Shown piece by piece: positions 31,357 to 40,627 of a stretch of DNA of 64,000 nt. The notes below the pieces were generated by a model. The model did not search any database, had not been told where the DNA came from, and saw only the letters and a program-made list of their open reading frames with translations. A program made the position numbers and the translations under genes. This stretch comes from Sphaerulina vaccinii (lineage: Eukaryota > Ascomycota > Dothideomycetes > Mycosphaerellales > Mycosphaerellaceae). The stretch spans positions 1,798,001-1,862,000 of the forward strand of contig JAKUDP010000002.1 in assembly GCA_022570795.1 (NCBI GenBank), given 5' to 3'. Positions within the stretch are counted from its first letter, which is position 1. Every line of letters starts with the position of its first letter.

Positions 31357-33375
31357 TCATATCAATACGATGTCTTCTGTAGGCATTAGGCGATTCCGAA
31401 GAAGCTCTCCAGACATTACAGCTGGAGCTTGGATGTAGCATTCACAAAGTAATTGGAAGATCTTGCTCTTTCTTCCAGGATCCGGACAAGGACGCAGAAT
31501 GACTGGAACATCGCCTGCTAACAATATGGCGCACACGTCTCCAGCCTGGACGCCGGGAGTTGCCATACCAGTGAGACCAGCCTTTGATGTGAAGAAGTGT
31601 CGACCATAGCGTATCTCGTGAGTGTCTGCCAAGCCAAGTCCAGCACTGCCAGGTCTGGGTATCTCCTGGCTAGCACTCGGCGTAGACGCTGACGTTGCTT
31701 CATCGACCAGAAGTAGAGTGTCGAATAGTAACGCAGTCAGTTTCAGTTGACCGCGACTGCCTTCACGTATCTCAAATGTCTCGAGCTCGTGGCCACCTGC
31801 ACGATGATCACCACGCACACCCGCTGTCCACTCGTCTTTGGCGGCAGGAGGAAGAAAGTTTGGCAAAGCTTTGCAAAAGATAGGGGCTAGATGCCACGAG
31901 AATGTCCTAGAGGCAAGATGTCCAAGTCAGCAATACAGTCTCAGGTCTCGCATATAGCATGATATGTGCTTACCAATCCGGGACCCATGATGGTAAAGGT
32001 CGATGCTGATGTAGTGTTCCAGCACTGTAGAGTATGCTCATCAATTGGAATGTTTTTTGATGCTCAGTCAAGCCGTGCACGGAGTGGTACGAGGCTTCAT
32101 ATCGAAGAGCGTTGAGATACATGTGAGTGATCTCAACAAATAGCCATTCTGGCGTACGAGAGTAGGTCACCGCCGAGGTCAAGAAGGTCAGGCCATAGAA
32201 GGCATACACCATGTCCCTCACATCCGTAGCATCACTGCTCTTGCCAAGTATTAGCAACTGTGTGATGTCGGTATGCGCCAATGCTTCTCGTTGACTAGCG
32301 ATCATTTGCGATATAATAGCAAGTCTCTGCCGAGCATTTCCGAGCAAGGATACACGCTTCTTGAATTCTGGTGCAGGTGGAGGTAACTCGTCCCTAATGA
32401 GTCTGACTAGGTTGTCCCTATCGTAGTATTAGCGATGCCCACATAGATCCTGCGAAAGTGGAAACCTCCATTCATACCAGCTGATTCGAGTACTACCACA
32501 GACTACTCTGGTGTGCTTAGACAGCACAACTTCTGGGAGAACCCAGACACGACTGAACCATGGCCGCTCCAGCAGTCGTTCAATCGCGTCTCGGAGCTCC
32601 TTGCGACCCATCATACGGTTCAGGACGCGTCTCGGACTGTCGTCGCCGCTTCTCTTGCGTTCGGCATATTCGAAGAGCTGCTTACTGCGGTCGTCGTGTT
32701 CGCCAAGCCATATGTAGACCTGGTATGCTTGGTTAAATATCAGTTTCATGATCGATACCTGATGTCCACGCTCAGCGTCATCTGCTTGATTGATGCAGAT
32801 CTGGTCGATCTATGATAGAATCATCAGTGAACTGGACTTGGGGGCTCAATACTGTGACGAACCCATATGAGAAGTGGCTTCCTAGGCCTTCTAAGAGCTT
32901 GCATTGCCGTCGACAGGTTACTGGTTACTGGAAAACGACATCCATCCAGCAAGATATAAGTGTCTCGCTGAATCGTCTGCCAGCAGTAACTCAAGCAATA
33001 GTAAGGTCTCTGCGGATTCTTCGAATCTTCCCAGTGGAGTGTGCATTCTATCGTGCTGCTTCCCGTGCCGGGCTGCACTTCTACCAGGCGAAATGCATTG
33101 CCATCGGCGGTAGTTTTATACTCGAAGTCAGGAGTTGCAGCAAAAGCAGCACCACTTCCGCGTCCTCGTCGCCTGCGCTGACTTGCACCTGGATCTGGTG
33201 TACCCGCGAAGGCTCTCGCGTCGTCATGGTAGTCGTAGTCTGAGAAGTCTCCAGCTTCGAGTGTGAGGCTGCCAAATCCCCATTCGAATCTTGGATCCGA
33301 GTTCACAGGCTCAAGCTCATCGTCGGTGTCCAGATCATCTCGCAGCCTCGGCGATGGAATTGTGCTCACGGGCAT
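31357..33375 (-). CDS. Heterokaryon incompatibility (HET) domain protein, four exons
   Basis: Exons are complement 33375-32863, 32809-32466, 32417-31974 and 31906-31357; product 616 aa. Introns are 53, 48 and 67 bp. Every join restores a HET signature: PYYCLSYCWQ, then LLIW|IDQICINQADDAERGHQ across intron 1, then RPWFSRVWVLPEV, and LPSWVPDW|TFSWHLAP across intron 3. The C-terminal module (RYGRHFFTSKAGLTGMATP) is the usual HET tail. HET proteins trigger cell death on fusion with a genetically different strain. The N-terminal about 70 residues are disordered and acidic with an RRRRGRG patch. No NACHT, ankyrin or WD domain is attached. The first donor is GTTCGT, which is atypical. Confidence 0.9.
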
Positions 33376-34162
33376 GGTGGCGGTGGAGTTGTGGCGGACG
33401 ACGTTCAGCCTTGCCGCTCGTGCATATTGACGCCTTGAGAAAGTGTAAGCCTTACATTGAAGAAAGCTGATATGTTTCTACACCAGCGCCAGATAAGTGC
33501 CATTGTTGCACTGCCTCCTGCGTGGCTCAGCCCGCTTGAAAGTAGATTTTTCTTGTGCATTGCAAAATCACACCCGAGTGAGATGCGCAGCGTTCTCCAA
33601 GAGCAGTGCTGTAGGGACAGGCGCATGCTGTTGAAGCACGTCCTTCCCATGCTCTTGTATACATCCTGATGCGTGTCTCCACATACCGATTCGAATCGAA
33701 AGTGAAACTCATGATCCCTGACTAGTCCCTGTCGTCAGTGCTCAAGCTCTCTGCGTCCAAGCTCCTGCGTCTTGCTGACAGTCAACGCGAGAAGTACACC
33801 AACATTTCTTCACCAAAAGCAATGTTTGGGAGAGCCGTTGGAGGTGTCACTGACACATGGGCAACACTTACAAGTCATGACCCGTGTGCTTTCAGGTACG
33901 AGGCGACAGCTGCCCAAGTGCATTCATCATCGACAGTTCTGCGTACAGTGTCCAATTGTGACCCCCACTATACAACGAACATGGGTGATGACGTTCTGCC
34001 GGTAGTTCTCATTGATTACGGACTTTGCGGCTGTATGTCCTCTATTATTTCTAAGACGTGAAGTTGTCCCGCTGTTCTTTCCCACTTCACCTGCCTCCCA
34101 CAGACTTCGTTGCCCAATTCCCTACAACTCCCAACCAAAAGCAGAGCAAAAGCACAGCAAAA
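33376..34162. other. Divergent intergenic region
   Basis: Lies between the HET gene and the aldo-keto reductase, so it should carry both promoters. Short pyrimidine-rich stretches (CCCACTTCACCTGCCTCCC) precede ATG 34163. No gene seen. Confidence 0.45.
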
Positions 34163-35389
34163 ATGGCCGCAGTTGAGAGCAAGTTCGATCCCAAGGACAT
34201 GGTACGGAGCACGATGTAGGCACTGCATTCCCAGGGTATATGCTAACGTGTTATTGCAGGAGTTCCGCCACCTAGGACCATCTGGTCTCAAGGTCTCGGT
34301 CTTGTCTCTTGGAGGATGGTTGACCTATGGAGGTACTCAGAAAGGCAATGTTGTGAAAGACTGCATGGAGGCTGCATGGGTAGGCCAACACGATCAAAAG
34401 GACACGCACGTGAGCAGTGGTGCTGACGATCTGGGTTAGAATGCGGGCATCAACTTCTTCGACACTGCCGAGATCTACTCCAATGGCCAATGCGAGATCG
34501 AGATGGGCCAAGCTCTCAAGGAGCTTGCCTGGCCACGCGATGAGTACGTCCTGAGCACAAAGGTATTCTTCGGTATGTTTCGAATCCTGAATCAGCATGA
34601 TTCTAATCAGAGACTAAGATCTTCGCAGGCACTGGGCGCAAGGAGCCAAACACCCGAGGACTGTCGAAGAAGCACGTTGTAGAGGGCCTCAAGAGCTCCC
34701 TTGCACGTCTCCAGCAGCCATACGTCGACATCGTTCTTGCCCACCGACCTGATGTTGGCACCCCAATGAAGGAGATCGTGGAAGGCTTCACGCAGGTCAT
34801 TCGCAACCTCAACTTGGCATACTACTGGGGCACATCAGAATGGTCAGCCGTGCAGATCATGGAAGCAACACAAATCGCCGAGAAGTACAACCTCATTGCA
34901 CCAATCGCTGAACAGCCTCAGTATAACGCTTTCCACCGACAACGCTTCGAGGTCGAGTATGCACCACTCTACCAGCAGTTCCAGTATGGTACTACAATCT
35001 GGTCTCCCCTCGCATCTGGTCTGCTCACTGGCAAGTACAACGATGGCATCCCTGAGGATTCCCGATTTGCCACGAACAAGGCCTTCTTCGAGGGCACAAT
35101 CAAGAGCTTGCAAAGTGAGGAGGGCAAGGCGAAGATCAGCAAGGTTCGCAAGCTCACAGAGATCGCTGAGAAGTTGGGTGGCAACGTGGCCCAGCTTTCT
35201 CTTGCTTGGTGTGTGAAGAATCCAAATGTGTCAACAGTCATTCTCGGAGCGACCAAGGTGGCACAGATTGAGGACAACATTGGAGCACTCAAGCTTCTGC
35301 CGAAGTTGACTCCTGAGCTTATGGAAGAGATTGAGACGATTCTGGACAACAAGCCTGCTGCACCAGCTGATTTCGGCCGAGCAAGGTAA
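34163..35389 (+). CDS. Voltage-gated K+ channel beta-subunit-type aldo-keto reductase (AKR6-like), four exons
   Basis: Exons 34163-34201, 34260-34379, 34440-34572 and 34629-35389; 350 aa. Motifs of the family: LGPSGLKVSVLSLGGWLTYG at the N-terminus, INFFDTAEIYSNG with catalytic Asp and Tyr, LSTKVFFG with the catalytic Lys, and WSPLASGLLTGKY in the cofactor-binding barrel. NADPH-dependent reduction of aldehydes or ketones is expected; ascomycetes carry such soluble proteins, so channel association is not implied. The first exon encodes only 13 residues. At the 3' end the sequence GCAAG|GTAAATG could be a donor. Splicing to an acceptor at about 35440 would replace the last residue with a basic tail (TIKPRKRQGKL), so two C-termini are possible. 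Confidence 0.92.
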
Positions 35390-35919
35390 ATGCTTCAAAG
35401 AGACATGCTGTACAGATCGCAGCTTATGTGTCGTCCATAGAACGATCAAGCCACGAAAGCGACAAGGCAAGCTGTAAATATTCGTAGAAGTAGTCCCCAT
35501 AACCTTCATCTCTGCGTCCAGCTCACCTAGCACGGCCCGATGCCCTGGTCTTTGCAATATTCACTCGGGTTGATATACAGCAGTCGATCGTCGAGCATCC
35601 AGAAGGGTAAGCACTATTTTTGTGCTCGTCGTGCTTGTAGGTGGCGTGTCTTGTCATACCTGTTGCATCGGATGGAGAGAAGTTAAGTGCTCAGCGCATG
35701 TGCAGTTCAACGAAGGAGTTCTTGGATGATCTTTCTTCCATCAGCCGATGACCTTTTCCGAGCCCCATCTCCGCTCCATCCGAGTGCTGTTCAACGCGTT
35801 GGCGGGTGCCGATGTCGTTCTTCTTCATCACTACTTACTGTAGACCATCGAAGTGATCTGCCTTTCGAGACTCTTGGACTTGTTGGGCATCTGCTTGAGA
35901 TGCGAGCAGAAACGATAGC
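35390..35919. other. Intergenic (3' end of AKR, promoter of SCOT)
   Basis: About 530 bp. It may contain a fifth AKR exon (about 35441-35477). No independent gene. Confidence 0.45.
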
Positions 35920-37598
35920 ATGGAGTTCGTAAGACCTTTTGCTTCGAGGCTTGCGGCCTCGCCACGGATTCAGCTCCGATGTGTGGCTACTTCTCGCGTC
36001 ACCTTTGGGCCCAAAGATCACCTGCGACAAACCAGATCTTTCAGGACAAGCACGACATATTGGCGAGAAGTGACTTCCAAAGCACCCTCGAAGATCCGAG
36101 GGAGATCAAAACTTTATGCGTCTGCAGATGAGGCTGTGGCCGACTTGCAGTCCGGCTCGACAGTGCTCAGTGCTGGATTTGGATTATGTGGTACCGCAGA
36201 GACCATAATTGCAGCAATTGCCAGGAGGAAAGACCTGACTGATCTCACGGCGGTGTCCAATAATGCTGGAACCGCGATCGGTGGCGGTCTCTCTCCTCTG
36301 ATCGCATCTGGTCAAGTTACTCGTGCTATCTGCAGCTTTCTGGGTAACAACAAAGCTCTGGAGAAGAAGTACCTGAATGGAGAAGTTTCAATTGAGCTCA
36401 CACCACAAGGAACTCTGGCCGAGAAGATCAGATGCGGCGGTGCTGGCATTCCCGCTTTCTTCACTCCAACTGGCGTCAACACACATATCCAGTCTGGTCA
36501 AATTCCTGCTACCATCAAGAATGGTGAAGTTACAGAGTACGGCAAACCTCGAGAAACCCGCGTATTCGATGGAAGAGTATACAACATGGAGACAGCTATC
36601 AAGGGAGATGTAGCAATCCTCCGTGCCCACAAGGTCGATAAAGCCGGCAATGTCCAGTTTCGATACACGACCAAGTCTTTCGCTCCATTAATGGCAAAGG
36701 CTGCTACGGTTTCTATTGTAGAAGCTGAGAATATTGTCGAGATCGGCGAGCTCAAGCCTGCCGACATTGATCTCCCGGGCATCTTCATTGACAGGATCGT
36801 GCAAGCCACAGAAGACAAGATCATTGAGGTCAAGGTCCTTAGACAGGACAACGATGTCAAAGCTGAAGGTGCCAAGTCTGATGCTCTCGCACGTCGAAAC
36901 CGCATCGCCAAGCGTGCTGCAAAGGAGCTCAAGCCTGGCTTCTATGTAAACCTCGGAGTGGGCATGCCAACATTGGCACCATCTTTCCTGCCTCCAGACA
37001 ACAACGTCTGGATTCAGTCTGAGAATGGCATTCTCGGAATGGGACCATATCCGACAGAGGAAGAGCTTGATGCTGATATCATCAATGCCGGCAAGGAGAC
37101 AGTGACTCTGGTTCCAGGTGCCAGCTGCTTTGACAGCAGTGAGTCCTTCGGTATGATTCGAGGAGGTCACGTCGATGTCAGCATGCTAGGAGCCTTGCAA
37201 GTTGGCGCAAATGGCGATCTGGCCAACTACATGATTCCTGGCAAGGTCTTCAAGGGAATGGGAGGTGCTATGGACCTTGTGTCCAACCCGGATGAGACAA
37301 AGATCGTTGTACTCACAGACCACTGTGATAAGTACGGTACGCCTAAGATCGTGGAGAACTGCACACTGCCATTGACTGGCGCAAGATGTGTCAGCACGAT
37401 CATTACGGAACTTGTAAGTCCTCGTGCAGCCAGATGTTGAAGTTCTAGCTAACGTGTATACAGTGTGTTTTCGAAGTCGATAGAAAGAAGGGAGGCCTCA
37501 CTTTGATTGAGACTGCTCCAGGCGTTGGTGTTGATGAGATCAAGCAGAAGACCGGAGCCAAATTCGCTGTCAAGGAGCCTCTAGGCAAAATGGAGTAG
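35920..37598 (+). CDS. Mitochondrial succinyl-CoA:3-ketoacid CoA-transferase
   Basis: Exons 35920-37413 and 37464-37598 (50-bp intron, GTAAGT donor, branch GCTAAC); 542 aa. The enzyme moves CoA from succinyl-CoA to an acetoacetate-type acid. The presequence is Arg/Ser-rich (MEFVRPFASRLAASPRIQLR). The alpha half carries GFGLCGTAETIIAAI and the oxyanion-loop region; the beta half carries the catalytic glutamate in IQSENGILGMGPYP (Glu near residue 368) and the glycine loop GGHVDVSMLGALQVG. The join restores the family C-terminus (ITEL|CVFEVDRKKGGLTLIE). Fungal relatives may prefer propionyl- or acetyl-CoA; substrate preference cannot be read here. Length matches the full two-domain enzyme. Confidence 0.95.
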
Positions 37599-37894
37599 AG
37601 AATGATTATCGATATCCTATATATCGTCAAAATACGATCATTGTCTACTATTTCCTCTTATTGACTTCAACATGATCTTATTCTAGTCGCAGCCCTTGTG
37701 TGCAGCCCAGTGGATGCTGCGGCTTGCCTTCATCTCCGCTATCGGTCCACCTTGCCGTCGGCTACAAGTTTAGCCTAGCACAGAGTAGCAACTCCGCCTT
37801 ACTTCACATCTTCACGACGCGTAGTTTCTTCCGTGATACTTCCATTCATCGTCCAGCGTTCAGCAATTGCTTCGTTTCCTCAATCAAAACCACA

Positions 37895-38854
37895 ATGTCG
37901 AAGCTATCAGACTCCTTGAAGCAGTTCATAAACGCGGCTCACGCGAAACCAAACACGATACCGGCACCGAAGAATGTAGCATCTGTATACGAACGAATAG
38001 CCTCAGAGGCAAGCTCCAACAAAGTCGGACTACCAGCATGGCTATGTGCATCGGTAAGTATTAAATCTCACACACCATACTCGACACAAGAACTGACAAC
38101 ACGCACAAAGACAGCCGCAACAATGACCATGAACTCTCCCGAATCAATGCTAGAACTCTACCGCCTAGCAACAACAACAACCTCTCCATCCTCCTTCCAA
38201 AAGAAACCCGAAGGACAAAACAATCAAGCCCTCTACACCGCCGAACTAATGCGAGAAGTCGGCCTCAAATGCATAGGCTTCAACGGCGTCCCCCGAACCA
38301 TCAACGTCCTAGGAGCATTCCACTCAGGTCTCCCCTCCGAGATCCAAACCTTACTAAAAGAACGTCAACCTCGTCGAAAGCTTTCCTCAAATAATATTGA
38401 AGCTACGCTAGCACGCGGAGATCAACTCTGGGAAAGCATTTATCGACCTTTTAGTGATAAATTGACTGCGAAACTTGCTCAGAGCCATCCGGATTTACCG
38501 GTACATATTATTGAAGCGGAATATGGATGTTTGTTTTCGGATCCACCTACCACGAAGGATGCGAATAGGCCGGATGTTGGGCGGGTTTTGACTTCTGTCA
38601 TTGCAGTGGCTTGTTTACGAGCGCAGAGTGGCGTTGGTCCACAGGTTGTTAGCCATGTTTTTGGTTTGCGGAAAGCTTTTGAGGATGGAACGGCGGAGCC
38701 AGAGGAAGAAGTGCAAGGAGGGAAATGGCTTGCGAGTAATGAAGGTAGTTTGTGGCTGTTGCAGCAAGTTGATAGGATTGTGCATGCGCTTGGGCAAGGA
38801 CAGGGGACGACATTTGCGCCGGGCTTTGATAAGCCATTGAAAGCTAAGCTGTAG
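37895..38854 (+). CDS. AhpD/carboxymuconolactone-decarboxylase-like protein, two exons
   Basis: ATG 37895 (MSKLSDSLKQFINAAHAK) follows an A-rich context; the frame is open further upstream but has no ATG. A GTAAGT intron 38054-38110 (57 bp, AAAG acceptor) is favoured because it removes a run with unusual composition (SIKSHTPYSTQELTTRTK) and joins LPAWLCAS to TAATMTMNSPESM; product 300 aa. The intron is in frame, so retention would also be open. The segment ELMREVGLKCIGFNGVPRTI resembles the helical core of fungal AhpD-like proteins. No CxxC peroxidase pair is seen, so catalysis is doubtful. Function uncertain. Confidence 0.65.
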   Translation: MSKLSDSLKQFINAAHAKPNTIPAPKNVASVYERIASEASSNKVGLPAWLCASVSIKSHTPYSTQELTTRTKTAATMTMNSPESMLELYRLATTTTSPSSFQKKPEGQNNQALYTAELMREVGLKCIGFNGVPRTINVLGAFHSGLPSEIQTLLKERQPRRKLSSNNIEATLARGDQLWESIYRPFSDKLTAKLAQSHPDLPVHIIEAEYGCLFSDPPTTKDANRPDVGRVLTSVIAVACLRAQSGVGPQVVSHVFGLRKAFEDGTAEPEEEVQGGKWLASNEGSLWLLQQVDRIVHALGQGQGTTFAPGFDKPLKAKL

Positions 38855-38912
38855 ATATGGGTATCATGTTGAAAGTCAGAGAAACGCTCAGTACAATTCC
38901 TCCACTCCGCTT

Positions 38913-40627
38913 CTAGTCGATGTAGTCGCTGTCGTATTCTCCCTGACCATAATGGTCCGTGTTCATCGTAAAGTGCATGTAATCGTCATCACTTTCTTCT
39001 TCGCTGTCCTCCGTCTCTCCTTCCTGACTGTCTTTGTCACCGGCCTCTGACCAACGTGGAGGACTTGGAGTCGTTCCCAGACTTGATAGTAGGGAGGAAG
39101 CGTCATGTTCGTGCGGAGGGATTGGAGACGTTTTCCGACTCGATGGTGAAGGGGTGTCATCGCCATTCTCCAATAGCTTGAAGGACGGCCGTGATGCCTC
39201 TGCTGAGCACCCGTTGGCGTGCTCATATACTTGTTCCATAAAGTCATCGAACGTCGTAGGCGCCGTGAAGATATTAGCTTCCTAAGCAGACTCCAACTCG
39301 GCCTGTGTCTTCCGCCGCATGCCCTTTACGACATGGAACTCGTGAGCCGATTTGTCGTAAGCCGACGAGGTATCCGGAAACTTCCTACGTATTCTCACGA
39401 ATAGCTCGCCGTGTCGCAGAATGGGTGCCTCTGAGTTGGCAGGGCTGAAGTCGTCGCGATACGCTTGTCAGATCTCACTCTTAGGAGTTGTAGCAAGTGT
39501 GTCGGCAACGTAATTCGCGTTGAGCCACGCCGAAGTACGTTCTGGCTCGTCTGTAGGCCAGCGTGGCTTCAATCCTTTAATGACACTGGCTCCAGAAACA
39601 GCCTTTTGCAGGGTCGCCGACGGGTGAACTTCTAGCATGAGCTTTTCGAATTCAGCCTTGTCAGGAAAAGCTATGCGTTCGTCCTCCGGTATCCTCCAAT
39701 TCTGACAGATACTGCGATAACTGAGCCAGACACTGGCGGGTCGAATGCGAGGGGCACTCAAATCTGCGACATATTGCTTGCGCAGCCAAGTCTCACACGA
39801 CTCTAATATCGAATCTGGCTGAAGAGTGCCTTCCAGATTAAGCTCGACAGTTCTATTGTCTTCCAGGTTCGTGTTGGCTATCGTGGTCTCCGAATCGAGA
39901 CGTTCACTCTCCAGATAGAGCTGCGCAGGTTGGTCTTCTGGAAGTCCTAACTTCTTCTTGGAGTGCTTGATGACAAGGGAGACATGTTAGGTCTGCGAAG
40001 GGGTATGTTAGCGTGTACCTTACATTCTTACCGGGTGTGTGCACTTGCCAATAAAACCGTCACACGCAGCAGAGGCTTGCCCTTCGCCTTCACGAAGATT
40101 CTCCTCTCCCTCGCAGGACTCTCAGCCCTAGCAGTAGATGGTCCAGCTTCTACCTGCGTGCTGGCACTCTGCGTAGTTTCCGGTGCCCTAACCTTGTCCT
40201 TCTCATGCTGATGAGCGGGTTGCTGCAAGAGAGGAGGTGTATATCGAGTGCTTTGGTGGTCAAGCTTTGGCCTGAGACCCTTGAGTACCATTTGTTTGCA
40301 TGTTGCGCAATTCACCACAGCAGGGATGGAGAAAGCGCTGCTTGCTTCATTCACGAGCGCGTAGACCGGCAAGCGATCGCTGGCTGCGAATGCGTTCGTA
40401 TACTTGGTCCACAAGGCCGTTGCTCGCAGTTCAGAAGCTTGATCGACGATGTAGTGATCTCGGAGCCAGCGTACTGCATGTTGCGCGGCAGTCTCATGCG
40501 AATTTGTTGTCCTTGGAAGTAGTGAACCAGACCCAGCAGTCCCTTGTGATGGCACAGAAATCGCCGAACTGCCCTGTGCTATGCCAGGAGCTTTAGGCTG
40601 CGCTATTTGCTGAGATAGAACATGCAT
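38913..40627 (-). pseudogene. Interrupted 3' half of the tandem RFX-repeat gene (repeats 4-6 and acidic tail)
   Basis: Coding potential continues leftward from the upstream gene in broken pieces. Repeat 4 (VRWLRDHYIVDQ to VLKGLRPKL) is in a frame shifted by one at about 40600. Repeat 5 (ETWLRKQYVADL to VIKGLKPRW) and repeat 6 (SAWLNANYVAD to VVKGMRRK) follow in another frame after an unresolved junction near 39970-40045. Repeat 6 has TGA at 39468-39470 exactly where the repeats place a conserved Trp/Tyr (KSEI*QAYRDDF), and TAG at 39282-39284 before the acidic tail (EESDDDYMHFTMNTDHYGQ). Possible 43- and 48-bp introns would bypass the stops but delete conserved repeat residues. Either a decaying gene or one with very short introns. 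Confidence 0.6.
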
